Below, in pieces: positions 1 to 7,560 of a stretch of 16,584 bases of DNA. The stretch lies in assembly GCA_027457225.1 (NCBI GenBank), contig DAIDTL010000009.1, positions 1 through 16,584 of the forward strand, written 5' to 3'. Positions within the stretch are counted from its first letter, which is position 1, and each line of letters opens with the position of its first letter. The position numbers and the translations under genes are program-made. The notes below the pieces were generated by a model. The model was not told the origin of the DNA. It did no database searches and was given only the letters and a program-made list of their open reading frames with translations. The stretch is from Ferrovaceae bacterium (lineage in GTDB: Bacteria; Pseudomonadota; Gammaproteobacteria; Burkholderiales; Ferrovaceae).

Positions 1-334
1 GGCGCAGGTAGTCGTGGATTTCGGTGACCGTGCCCACAGTGGAGCGCGGATTATGGCTGGTGGCCTTCTGTTCAATGGAAATGGCCGGCGAAAGCCCTTC
101 GATCAGATCCACGTCGGGTTTTTCCATCAACTGCAAAAACTGGCGTGCATAAGCCGAAAGCGATTCCACATAGCGGCGTTGGCCTTCGGCATAAAGTGTA
201 TCAAACGCCAATGATGATTTTCCCGAGCCCGACAAACCCGTCACGGCAACCAACCGGTGGCGAGGATTATCCAGATCGATGTTTTTAAGATTGTGGGTGC
301 GTGCACCACGAATGCGCAGGATGTCTTGAGTCAC
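1..334 (-). CDS. uvrA: UvrA, excinuclease ABC subunit A (N-terminal part, runs off the left edge)
   Basis: UvrA is the ATP-dependent DNA-damage recognition subunit of the UvrABC nucleotide excision repair complex. Reading leftward from a GTG at 332-334, the translation begins (M)TQDILRIRGARTHNLKNIDL, the usual UvrA start. It contains the Walker A motif GLSGSGKS at residues 33-40, then YAEGQRRYVESLSAYARQF and the region around SHNPRSTVGTVTEI, all hallmarks of UvrA. Only 111 codons are present; the full protein is normally about 940 residues. The GTG is the first usable start after an in-frame TAG upstream, and no strong Shine-Dalgarno is visible. The gene diverges from the MFS-ssb pair. In E. 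coli uvrA and ssb are also divergent neighbours, but share a LexA box that I could not find here. Confidence 0.97.
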   Translation of the reverse strand, partial: MTQDILRIRGARTHNLKNIDLDNPRHRLVAVTGLSGSGKSSLAFDTLYAEGQRRYVESLSAYARQFLQLMEKPDVDLIEGLSPAISIEQKATSHNPRSTVGTVTEIHDYLR

Positions 335-375
335 TGGGGTCAGATTAAGGCTTCGTACTGAGATCTAGTTGAACC

Positions 376-385
376 TGCTAATATA
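376..385. promoter_or_regulatory. Possible overlapping divergent -10 elements for uvrA and the MFS-ssb unit
   Basis: The 85-bp gap between uvrA and the MFS gene must hold promoters in both directions. On the plus strand TGCTAATAT (376-384) resembles an extended -10 (TGn plus a hexamer matching TATAAT at four of six places), giving a start near 391. On the minus strand TATATT (380-385) would give a uvrA start near 373. Neither has a convincing -35. A start near 391 would exclude the TTG at 369 as the MFS start. This is pattern matching only. Confidence 0.3.
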
Positions 386-419
386 CGCCAAGATTTTTAC
401 TTTTTCCTGTCTGGTCTTA

Positions 420-1601
420 ATGAAAACTCCCGATAGAATGACCTCCCTCGAATGGCGCGCCAGTATGGGATTGGCCAGTATTTTTGGCCTGCGCATGCTG
501 GGTATGTTCATTATTCTGCCAGTATTTGCCTTGTATGCAGCACAACTGCCCGGAGGCAACGACAAAACGCTGGTGGGTATCGCACTGGGGGCCTATGGCC
601 TGACCCAGGCCATTCTGCAAATTCCGTTGGGTTGGCTGTCCGATCGTGTCGGGCGCAAGCCGGTCATCATGGGAGGTCTGGTGATTTTTGCCTTGGGCAG
701 TTTCGTTGCCGCAACAGCCACCGACATTGGCTGGGTGATCCTGGGACGCATCATTCAAGGAGCAGGCGCTATTTCGGCTGCTGTCATTGCACTCACCGCC
801 GACCTTACCCGGGAGCAGCATCGCACCAAGGCCATGGCTCTGATCGGCATGACCATCGGCATAACTTTCAGTGCTTCCATGATCCTGGCCCCGGTGCTCT
901 ATCCCGTCATTGGCGTGCCCGGCATTTTTGCGATGACCGGTGTGCTGGCCTTACTGGCCATTGCGGTTGTTCAATGGATCGTTCCCAATGCCGCCCTGCC
1001 CCAGGACATCGGACCCAACGCGCCGTTTGCCGTCGTGCTGCGCCACGTGGAACTGCTCCGGCTCAATTGGGGCATTTTCGTACTCCATGCCGCCTTGATG
1101 GCCATTTTTGTGGTGATCCCCCCGGCCCTGGTCCAGGACGGATTGCCTCAAGGCGAGCACTGGAAACTCTACCTGCCGGTCATGCTGGGATCTTTCATCC
1201 TGATGGTTCCCGGAGTCGTCTTGTCCCGCGGCAAATGGCGCAAATCTGTCTTTCTGGTTTCTGTGGCCGTGCTGTTTCTGGCCCAGCCCGCCCTGATGGC
1301 AGGATTGGGACTGGGTAGTGTCACAGGCATCGCTGTGGCACTGACAATTTTTTTCGTTGCCTTCAACGTGCTGGAAGCGAGCCTGCCTTCCCTTGTCACC
1401 GTCGTGGCTCCCCCAGGAGCCAAAGGCACCGCTACCGGCATCTACAGCAGCATTCAATTTTTCGGCGCATTCAGCGGAGCTTCTCTGGCTGGCGTGCTAT
1501 CCAAGTATTGGGGGCCGGACGCCGTGCCGGTCCTTTGTGCAGGCCTCACTGCCATTTGGCTTATGGTGGCGTGGCCCATGCAGGTCAAAAAAGCCAGTTA
1601 A
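420..1601 (+). CDS. MFS transporter (drug/sugar efflux type) between uvrA and ssb
   Basis: This is a major facilitator superfamily inner-membrane transporter of about 393 residues with roughly 12 hydrophobic segments. The family motif A is visible after the second segment (GWLSDRVGRKPVIMGG), following the N-terminal SLASIFGLRMLGMF stretch. Proton-coupled efflux is the likely mechanism; the substrate cannot be read from sequence. An ATG at 420 is chosen. The upstream TTG at 369 would add an unlikely 17-residue leader and may precede the transcription start. The ATG at 438 (MTSLEWRASMGL) is a credible alternative because related proteins tend to begin there. No strong ribosome binding site marks any of them. 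ssb starts only 18 nt after the stop, so the two genes are probably co-transcribed. From memory, a transporter between uvrA and ssb is common in betaproteobacteria. Confidence 0.9.
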   Translation: MKTPDRMTSLEWRASMGLASIFGLRMLGMFIILPVFALYAAQLPGGNDKTLVGIALGAYGLTQAILQIPLGWLSDRVGRKPVIMGGLVIFALGSFVAATATDIGWVILGRIIQGAGAISAAVIALTADLTREQHRTKAMALIGMTIGITFSASMILAPVLYPVIGVPGIFAMTGVLALLAIAVVQWIVPNAALPQDIGPNAPFAVVLRHVELLRLNWGIFVLHAALMAIFVVIPPALVQDGLPQGEHWKLYLPVMLGSFILMVPGVVLSRGKWRKSVFLVSVAVLFLAQPALMAGLGLGSVTGIAVALTIFFVAFNVLEASLPSLVTVVAPPGAKGTATGIYSSIQFFGAFSGASLAGVLSKYWGPDAVPVLCAGLTAIWLMVAWPMQVKKAS

Positions 1602-1619
1602 ATCGAGGGAGAGTGCACT

Positions 1620-2066
1620 ATGGCTTCAGTTAACAAAGTGATTCTGGTGGGCAATCTGGGGCGCGACCCCGAAGTCCGGTATATGCCTGATGGCGCTGCA
1701 ATTACCAACATCAGTGTGGCAACAACGGATACCTGGAAGGACAAGGCAGGCGAAAAACAGGAGCGCACCGAATGGCATCGTGTGGCTTTCTTTGGCAAGC
1801 TTGCTGAAATCGCCGGCGAGTATCTCAAAAAAGGGAGCCAAGTCTATCTGGAAGGACGCTTGCAAACCCGAAAATGGCAGGACAAGGACGGTCAGGACAA
1901 ATACACCACGGAAATCGTGGCGGATCGCATGCAGATGTTGGGAAGCCGCTCGGGAGGCAATGCGGGAAGTGATACGCCCGCAGGAAGCAGCGGTGGCGAC
2001 GCCTCCCAAAAACCATCAGGAGCAGGCGGAAAATATGACGATTTCCCGGACGACATCCCGTTCTAG
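1620..2066 (+). CDS. ssb: Single-stranded DNA-binding protein SSB
   Basis: SSB coats single-stranded DNA in replication, recombination and repair and recruits partners through its acidic C-terminal tip. The 148-residue product has the N-terminal OB fold (MASVNKVILVGNLGRDPEVR, then the conserved TEWHRVAFFGKLAEIAGEYLKKG and VYLEGRLQTRKWQDKDGQ). A Gly/Ser-rich flexible linker follows at about residues 109-137, and the protein ends in the partner-docking tip DDFPDDIPF. The length is normal for proteobacterial SSB. A strong Shine-Dalgarno GAGGGAG (1605-1611) lies 8 nt before the ATG. The gene follows the MFS gene by 18 nt and is closed by a terminator at 2093-2118. Confidence 0.98.
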   Translation: MASVNKVILVGNLGRDPEVRYMPDGAAITNISVATTDTWKDKAGEKQERTEWHRVAFFGKLAEIAGEYLKKGSQVYLEGRLQTRKWQDKDGQDKYTTEIVADRMQMLGSRSGGNAGSDTPAGSSGGDASQKPSGAGGKYDDFPDDIPF

Positions 2067-2092
2067 GGACAAGCAGCGTAACGCTTCGGATT

Positions 2093-2118
2093 AAAGCCCC
2101 TGTTTTCAGGGGCTTTTT
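2093..2118 (+). terminator. Rho-independent terminator of ssb, probably bidirectional
   Basis: A perfect 10-bp stem AAAGCCCCTG / CAGGGGCTTT (2093-2102 and 2107-2116) with a TTTT loop is followed by a T-run. The opposite strand also reads hairpin plus U-run because the stem is flanked by A's. The minus-strand MFS gene ends inside the hairpin: its stop codon is at 2106-2108. The structure therefore serves two convergent transcripts. Confidence 0.9.
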
Positions 2119-3320
2119 GATGAAAGGGACGATATCTGATGGTGAATTTTCAGCGCCCGCGAAAAGGCAAGACCAATCCCAGGAAGTGCCAGCGCGGCGA
2201 CTGCAAACAGCGTTCCGGCCCCGGCACGCGTCAGAACCACGGCAGCCAAGACCACGCCCAGGGACTGGCCGAGAAAGAAAGCCGACGCAAACAGGGATAC
2301 GGCCGTTCCACGTACCTTTGGCGCCATTTGGGTTGCGTTGGTCTGCAGGGTGTTATGCAACATGTAGTACCCCAGGCCGACCAGGGCGCACGCGGGAATG
2401 GCCCACCTCCATGAATCTCCCAGGGCCAGGAGCAGCCAGGCCACGCCGATGAGGAACCCCCCCATTTTTGCCAGTCCCACCTCGCCGAAGTTGCTGACAA
2501 ATTGGCGGGCAAACAGAATATACGAGAATCCTCCGATGCCGAAGGTTGCCATCAACGCACCTGCCATGGTCAACGAAAGACCGAAGCGATGGTGCAGGTA
2601 CGAAGGCACGAAAGCCAATGCTCCAAAGACGACCATTCCTTCCACGAACACCGTCAACAAGATGACCAGAGCCCATCTGACGCGGAGGACAGAGAGCACT
2701 TGAGCGAATACCACCACCTTCGTGGCCTGATCATTGTGAACATGTCGGGTAGATTCATTGGAACGAGATTCCGAAAGCACCCAGACACCGACGAAAAGAT
2801 AAGTGAAGGCCATGAAACCAAAGGCCCAGCGGAATCCGAGGGTATCGGTAAAAAGCCCGCCGATAAATTGTCCACCGATCACCCCAACAATTTGTCCCGC
2901 CAGGAAACGTGCCAGTGTGGCCTGTCGATGCTCATAGGGAATGGTATCCCCAATCCATGCCATGGACAGTGGAATGATTCCCGCCGCCGACGCCCCGGTG
3001 AGCAGGCGCGAAAGGATAAGCCAATTTAACGAACTGGCCAGCACGGCACCCATGCTTCCCACGGTACACGCCAGAGTGGTCCAGGCAATCAGTCGGTATT
3101 TTCCAAACCGATCCCCCAAAGGGCCAAAGAAAACCTGCAATAGTCCGTACGCCACCGAAAACGATGAGATGACCTGGGCGGTACTTTCCGGAGACGCCAT
3201 GAACATGCGAGCCAAATCAGGCAACATGGGATCGCAAAGGCGTGCCGAAGCCGCACTGGCAAATGCGGCGAGAGACAGGAGGGTCACCGCACGGCGATGT
3301 TGTCGGTCGGAGGGGTTCAT
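2106..3320 (-). CDS. MFS transporter (YnfM/AraJ-like efflux permease)
   Basis: This 404-residue major facilitator protein has about 12 membrane segments. Motif A follows the second segment (GPLGDRFGKYRLIAW), and the N-terminal region SAASARLCDPMLPDLARMF and the GASAAGIIPLSMAWIGD stretch resemble YnfM-type putative drug or sugar efflux permeases. The substrate is unknown. The ATG at 3318-3320 has only a weak upstream GGTAAG. The gene starts 29 nt after the stop of the exported CMD-like gene on the same strand, so the two probably form a small operon. The last codons (AAA AGC CCC TGA) are supplied by the stem and loop of the shared terminator. It is not closely similar to the other MFS protein at 420-1601 beyond family level. 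Confidence 0.9.
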   Translation of the reverse strand: MNPSDRQHRRAVTLLSLAAFASAASARLCDPMLPDLARMFMASPESTAQVISSFSVAYGLLQVFFGPLGDRFGKYRLIAWTTLACTVGSMGAVLASSLNWLILSRLLTGASAAGIIPLSMAWIGDTIPYEHRQATLARFLAGQIVGVIGGQFIGGLFTDTLGFRWAFGFMAFTYLFVGVWVLSESRSNESTRHVHNDQATKVVVFAQVLSVLRVRWALVILLTVFVEGMVVFGALAFVPSYLHHRFGLSLTMAGALMATFGIGGFSYILFARQFVSNFGEVGLAKMGGFLIGVAWLLLALGDSWRWAIPACALVGLGYYMLHNTLQTNATQMAPKVRGTAVSLFASAFFLGQSLGVVLAAVVLTRAGAGTLFAVAALALPGIGLAFSRALKIHHQISSLSSKSP

Positions 3321-3349
3321 CTTACCAGCCTATAACAGGCGCACTATTC

Positions 3350-4021
3350 TTATCGGGCTTTTTCAGGGAATGGCAACGGCTTGTCCGCAGGGGAAGACTC
3401 CTCGCCCAAGCTTAACAACATGGCCACCGTCACGTAGGTGCCGCTGACGGCAATGAGATCGACCAATTGCTGTTCGCCCAGCAATGCCTTGGCATGGTTG
3501 AACAGGTCGTCGCTGATGGCATGTTGCTGGCTCATCGTCATACAAACGTCATAGACCACTGCTTCATCTGGCTGCATGTTGCGTGGACGAATATTGGCTT
3601 TTAGGTCATCTGCCACCGATGCAGGCAACCCCGCTTTCAGCGCTAGCGGATAGTGTGCATACCATTCGACTTGCGAGGTCCAGAGTCGGCCCTGGATCAG
3701 GATGGCAAACTCGTTGAGCCGTTTTGGAAGCGACGTTTCGAAGCGCAGATAATCGAGAAGACGCTTCATGCGCTCGGCAAATACCGGGCTACGCAGCATC
3801 ACGTTGTAGGGCCCGGCCAGACCGACACTGGAGATGGCCACGATCTCCTGGGCCAATGCACGTGACTGTGGCGGCACATTTTCCATGGTGATTTGGGAAA
3901 AGCGTTTGGGTTTCATCTCAGCCGGCTCCTGCCCGAAAGCACTTATGCCGGTGCATAAAACCAATAAGACCACTGTCCCCCGGAGTTTCATTGCGTGTTT
4001 AAAGATAAATCTTTTCAGCAT
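3350..4021 (-). CDS. Exported carboxymuconolactone decarboxylase (CMD)-family protein
   Basis: The 223-residue product has an N-terminal signal peptide: a basic start MLKRFIFKHAMKLR, a hydrophobic core TVVLLVLCTGISA, and a probable cleavage after AFG at about residue 30. The mature part matches the helical CMD/AhpD fold: NEFAILIQGRLWTSQVEWYAHYPLALKAGL followed by DLIAVSGTYVTVAMLL. The EWxxH signature of the carboxymuconolactone branch is present, while the CxxC disulfide of AhpD peroxidases is absent, so peroxidase activity of the AhpD type is unlikely. The substrate is unknown. ATG 4021 is preferred over the internal ATG (residue 11) because GGAG (4029-4032) sits 7 nt upstream. The gene probably leads a two-gene operon with the MFS transporter, and diverges from the patatin gene across 86 bp. 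Confidence 0.85.
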   Translation of the reverse strand: MLKRFIFKHAMKLRGTVVLLVLCTGISAFGQEPAEMKPKRFSQITMENVPPQSRALAQEIVAISSVGLAGPYNVMLRSPVFAERMKRLLDYLRFETSLPKRLNEFAILIQGRLWTSQVEWYAHYPLALKAGLPASVADDLKANIRPRNMQPDEAVVYDVCMTMSQQHAISDDLFNHAKALLGEQQLVDLIAVSGTYVTVAMLLSLGEESSPADKPLPFPEKAR

Positions 4022-4107
4022 GATCTCGCTCCTGATCGTTATTCATGGGTGAAGTGGCATAATAGTGCAACTCAAATGACAAAAATACAGAAAAGGCAAC
4101 TACGGGC

Positions 4108-5007
4108 ATGAGCACTACCCGAAAACCTCGTGTGGGCCTTGCTCTGGGTGGCGGGTCCGCACGCGGCTGGGCACACGTTGGGGTCATTCGCGCACTAGAA
4201 GAAGCTGGCGTCCACCCGGACCTCGTGTGCGGGACCTCGGTCGGCGCATTGATGGGGGCTGCTTACGCGGCTGGCGAACTTGATCGCTTCGAACAATGGT
4301 TGCTCACCATGGGCGTGCCGGATGTGCTGTCATTCATGGATATCAGTTTGAGCGGTGGCGTGCTCAAAGGCGACCGGATAATGGAATTCTTCCGACGCAA
4401 TTTCGTAGATCGGCCTATCGAGGAACTCTCTCTTCCATTCGCTGCGGTGGCCACCTCGCTACGCACCGGGGCCGAAGTCTGGCTACGCGAAGGCTCGACC
4501 GTGGAAGCCGTGCGTGCGTCCATTGCCCTGCCGGTCCTGTTTACGCCAGTGCTACGCGACGGCATGACACTGGTGGATGGAGGACTTGTCAATCCTGTGC
4601 CGGTGTCACTTGCCCGCGCCATGGGCGCCGAACTCGTGATTGCCGTTGATCTTAATTCCGACATGCTGGGCCCCCATATACCACAGGAACCGTCACCTGA
4701 AACACCGGACAGCCCGGTTGGTAAATGGATCCACAAACTGCAGAAAAATCTGGGCGCACTCATGCCAGCGCCTTCTGCTGACACACCTAAACTTCCATCC
4801 ATGCTCGACGTCATGGGCTCCAGCATCAATATCATGCAAGTGCGCATTACGCGTAGCCGCATGGCGGGCGAGCCGCCGGATATCATCATAGCGCCCCGAC
4901 TGGCCCACTTCGGTCTTTTTGATTTTCACCGCTCCAGGGAAGCGATCGAGGCAGGCAAACGCAGTGTGCAGACCAGCCTCCACAATCTGAGATTTCTGGG
5001 TGACTAA
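4108..5007 (+). CDS. Patatin-like phospholipase, RssA type
   Basis: This is a predicted serine lipid acyl hydrolase of the bacterial patatin family, 299 residues, without a signal peptide. The oxyanion-hole motif GGGSARG spans residues 14-20, the nucleophile elbow GTSVG puts the catalytic Ser at 44, and the dyad Asp is in DGG at 157-159. All catalytic elements are intact. Overall length and the HVGVIRALEEAGV context match RssA/YchK-like proteins, whose substrate is poorly defined. The ATG at 4108 is preceded at some distance by AAAAGG. The flavoprotein gene begins 36 nt after the stop, so co-transcription is plausible. Confidence 0.93.
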   Translation: MSTTRKPRVGLALGGGSARGWAHVGVIRALEEAGVHPDLVCGTSVGALMGAAYAAGELDRFEQWLLTMGVPDVLSFMDISLSGGVLKGDRIMEFFRRNFVDRPIEELSLPFAAVATSLRTGAEVWLREGSTVEAVRASIALPVLFTPVLRDGMTLVDGGLVNPVPVSLARAMGAELVIAVDLNSDMLGPHIPQEPSPETPDSPVGKWIHKLQKNLGALMPAPSADTPKLPSMLDVMGSSINIMQVRITRSRMAGEPPDIIIAPRLAHFGLFDFHRSREAIEAGKRSVQTSLHNLRFLGD

Positions 5008-5043
5008 CCAAACACTTGTGCCAGAGCACTCTCGATGTAAGTC

Positions 5044-6228
5044 ATGCCCAGTACAGTGGTGAATCGGGATGTTATCGTCATCGGCGCCGGTGCGGCCGGC
5101 ATGATGTGTGCTGCCCAGGCCGGGCAGCGTGGCCGCAAGGTATTGCTGATTGATCATGGCCAAAAACTTGCCGAAAAAATACGCATCTCCGGCGGGGGAC
5201 ATTGCAATTTCACCAACCTCTACTGTCGCCAGGAAAACTTTCTTTCACAAAATCCGCACTTTTGCCACTCGGCGCTGGCGCGTTTCACTCCGCAGCATTT
5301 CATCGCGCTGGTTGAGCGTTACGGGATCAAATATCACGAGAAGACGTTGGGTCAGTTGTTTTGCGACGACAGTGCGCTGCAGATCATCCATATGCTCAAA
5401 TCGGAGTGCGATCTGGGTAGGGTGACCTGGCGCATGCCGTGCGAGGTACAGACCGTGATACGAAAGGATGGCGTATTCCAGGTTGCAACCAGCCAGGGAC
5501 GTTATCAGTCGCAAGCGCTTGTCATTGCCACCGGCGGTTTGACCGTGCCCAAGATCGGAGCGACACCTTTCGCATATCATATCGCCAACCAGTTTGGACT
5601 TCACGTCGTTCCCCCAAGGCCGGCACTCGTCCCACTCTCCTTCGAGCCCGAAACCCTTTCACGCTTCGGCGATCTGTCCGGAGTCTCTCTTGATGTGGAA
5701 GTATCGTGTAATGGCGGACGATTCCGCGAGTCCCTTTTGCTCACCCATCGCGGGCTTTCTGGCCCGGCGATACTGCAAATTTCCTCTTATTGGAATAACG
5801 GCGATTTCATCTCGATCAATCTCTTGCCGGGGCGGGATGTGCGGGCCTGGCTTGGCTCCCGGCATTCCAGTCGGACGCGCTTTGACAATCTTTTGGCGCA
5901 GATGCTACCCAAGCGTTTCGCCCAGCAATGGAGCGCGGCGTATCGTTTGGCAAAACCAATGCATCAATTCACACCAAAGGAATTGGACAATGCGGTGGAA
6001 GCGTTGTGCAACTGGCGTGTCCGTCCCTCGGGAACCTTGGGATACAGCAAGGCAGAGGTCACTCTGGGCGGTGTAGCCACCGACGGGCTGTCCTCAAAAA
6101 CAATGGAAGTAAAAACCGTTCCAGGACTCTACTTCATCGGTGAAGCGGTGGACGTGACCGGACATCTTGGCGGTTTTAATTTTCAGTGGGCCTGGGCCAG
6201 CGGGAGTGCCGCAGGGCTAGCCGTATAA
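5044..6228 (+). CDS. YhiN/HI0933-family FAD-dependent flavoprotein
   Basis: The 394-residue protein has an N-terminal dinucleotide-binding motif (DVIVIGAGAAGMMCA, GAGAAG at 14-19). It also carries the family signature KIRISGGGHCNFTN near residue 50 and a second FAD contact in the ATGGLTVPKIG region. Near the C-terminus is GLYFIGEAVDVTGHLGGFNFQWAWASG. These features define the HI0933/YhiN (BaiN-like) flavoprotein family, annotated as NAD(P)/FAD-dependent oxidoreductases; the cellular reaction is not established for most members. The length is typical and all FAD motifs are intact. The ATG at 5044 has no strong Shine-Dalgarno. It lies 36 nt after the patatin gene. Confidence 0.93.
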   Translation: MPSTVVNRDVIVIGAGAAGMMCAAQAGQRGRKVLLIDHGQKLAEKIRISGGGHCNFTNLYCRQENFLSQNPHFCHSALARFTPQHFIALVERYGIKYHEKTLGQLFCDDSALQIIHMLKSECDLGRVTWRMPCEVQTVIRKDGVFQVATSQGRYQSQALVIATGGLTVPKIGATPFAYHIANQFGLHVVPPRPALVPLSFEPETLSRFGDLSGVSLDVEVSCNGGRFRESLLLTHRGLSGPAILQISSYWNNGDFISINLLPGRDVRAWLGSRHSSRTRFDNLLAQMLPKRFAQQWSAAYRLAKPMHQFTPKELDNAVEALCNWRVRPSGTLGYSKAEVTLGGVATDGLSSKTMEVKTVPGLYFIGEAVDVTGHLGGFNFQWAWASGSAAGLAV

Positions 6229-6240
6229 GCGGCTGGCCTT
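6213..6240 (+). other. Stem-loop spanning the end of the flavoprotein gene
   Basis: AGGGCTAGCCG (6213-6223) can pair with CGGCTGGCCTT (6230-6240) over 11 bp, including two G-U pairs in the RNA, with a 6-nt loop. The TAA stop codon at 6226-6228 is in the loop. No T-run follows, so it is not a standard intrinsic terminator. It could act as an mRNA 3' stabiliser or be chance. Confidence 0.35.
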
Positions 6241-6311
6241 CAGCAACCTGAACTTGTCCATCCGTACTATCATGACGCTATCTTGAGTTGCGTTAACCCA
6301 GGGGGGTCATC

Positions 6312-6926
6312 ATGAACAAGATTAAAGCATTGCTGTTGATAGCCACGATGATGTTTGGTCTGATGAGTGCGTTCGCGCAAGCGCAACCTACCACCATAAG
6401 AGTACGCGGGACCATCACCGGTTTCGACGGTCATGAATTACAAATAAAGACGCGCGAAGGCAGGGATTTAAAGATGACTGTCGCCGACAATACCAAGGTC
6501 TACGTGCTGTCACCAATCAAGCTGAACGATATCAAGCAAGGTAATTTTGTTGGCATAACTGCTCTCCAGAAAGGCCCTGGGGGCTCCCTGCAGGCGCTCG
6601 AAGTCCATCTGTTTCCTGAGGCAATGCGGGGCATCGGGGAAGGCCATTACGGCTGGGACCTCGAGCCCGGCTCCAGCATGACCAACGCCAACGTTGACGC
6701 CGTTGTCAACACCAACGATGGCAAGACGCTGGAACTAAGCTACAAGGGGGGCAACCAGAAGATCATCGTGCCGCAGGACGTGCCCATTGTCACCTTTATC
6801 CCCGCTGACAAGTCGCTGCTCACGACGGGGGCGAAGGTCCTGATCACCTCGCAGCAAGCTGATGATGGGAGCCTGACAGCGCTGCGCATCAGCGTCGGGA
6901 AGGACGGCATGAAGCCACCCATGTAA
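6312..6926 (+). CDS. Exported protein with two similar beta-rich halves, function unknown
   Basis: The 204-residue product starts with a clear Sec signal peptide (MNKIKALLLIATMMFGLMSA; cleavage probably after AQA, residue 24). The mature part reads as two related segments. The first is about residues 31-103 (VRGTITGFDGHELQIKTREG to SLQALEVHLF). The second is about 128-198 (VDAVVNTNDGKTLELSYKGG to SLTALRISVG). Each has a DG-(H/K)-x-L-(Q/E)-(I/L) start, a VxxDxxV-like middle and a GxxVxIT...GSLxAL end, suggesting a tandem small beta-barrel of the DUF5666 kind. I do not recognise a specific function. The ATG has a strong purine tract, GGGGGG (6301-6306), 5 nt upstream. The neighbours suggest no role. 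Confidence 0.8.
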   Translation: MNKIKALLLIATMMFGLMSAFAQAQPTTIRVRGTITGFDGHELQIKTREGRDLKMTVADNTKVYVLSPIKLNDIKQGNFVGITALQKGPGGSLQALEVHLFPEAMRGIGEGHYGWDLEPGSSMTNANVDAVVNTNDGKTLELSYKGGNQKIIVPQDVPIVTFIPADKSLLTTGAKVLITSQQADDGSLTALRISVGKDGMKPPM

Positions 6927-6975
6927 CTGAACAAACAGTATGGCCCAACCCTTGTCATGCTTATAGCGATAGGCC

Positions 6976-7551
6976 ATGCCTAACCAAACCCGCTGCCCCT
7001 GGTGCGGTGACGACCCGCTTTATGTGGCCTACCACGATACCGAGTGGGGCGTACCACAACATGATGACCGTGTGCTGTTTGAGTTTCTGCTGCTGGAAGG
7101 AGCACAGGCGGGCCTGTCTTGGATCACCGTCTTGCGCAAACGCGAGAATTACAGACAGTCCTTTGCAGGGTTTGATGCGAAACGCATCGCCACCTTCGAC
7201 GAACGGAAGACGACCCTGTTGCTTGCCAACCCCGGCATCATAAGGAATCGGGCTAAAATTGCCGCAGCCATCAGCAACGCCCGGGCGTACCTCGAGGTGC
7301 AGGATCAGTTTGGCAGTTTTGACCGCTATTTATGGCGATTCGTGGATGGCGTTCCAATTCAGAGTGCGTGGCGGGATCTCCTTGAGGTTCCCGCGCAAAC
7401 GCCCCTTTCTCAACAACTTTCACAGGATCTGCAGCAACGTGGATTCAAGTTTGTTGGTTCGACCATTTGCTACGCCTTCATGCAAGCCATTGGCCTTGTC
7501 AACGACCACCTGGTGTCTTGTCCCCGGCACGCCGATCTGGCCAAAGATTGA
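6976..7551 (+). CDS. tag: DNA-3-methyladenine glycosylase I
   Basis: Tag removes 3-methyladenine from alkylated DNA, the first step of base excision repair. The 191-residue protein matches E. coli Tag in length and motifs with an offset of three residues. The zinc-snap ligands are Cys7, His20, His178 and Cys182 (E. coli 4, 17, 175, 179). Glu41 and Trp49, in LLLEGAQAGLSWITVLRKRE, correspond to the base-pocket Glu38 and Trp46. RCPWCGDDP and YHDTEWGVP are the usual N-terminal signatures. All key residues are present, so activity is expected. The ATG follows a weak AGG. The gene ends 9 nt from the convergent kinase gene, and no terminator hairpin is visible between them. Confidence 0.97.
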   Translation: MPNQTRCPWCGDDPLYVAYHDTEWGVPQHDDRVLFEFLLLEGAQAGLSWITVLRKRENYRQSFAGFDAKRIATFDERKTTLLLANPGIIRNRAKIAAAISNARAYLEVQDQFGSFDRYLWRFVDGVPIQSAWRDLLEVPAQTPLSQQLSQDLQQRGFKFVGSTICYAFMQAIGLVNDHLVSCPRHADLAKD

Positions 7552-7560
7552 GCGTTGTCG

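Noticed and set aside
369..419. TTG at 369 as the start of the first MFS gene.
   Set aside because: No ribosome binding site, an atypical N-terminal extension, and a candidate -10 element lies inside it. ATG 420 or 438 is more likely.
3947..3965. A lipobox-like LVLC in the signal peptide of the CMD-family protein.
   Set aside because: The residue before Cys is Leu, not Gly, Ala or Ser, and an ordinary signal peptidase I site (AFG) lies a few residues later.
4055..4070. A sigma-54-like sequence TGGCATAATAGTGCAA upstream of the patatin gene.
   Set aside because: GG and GC are separated by 9 bp rather than the strict 10 bp, and TTGC is not present.
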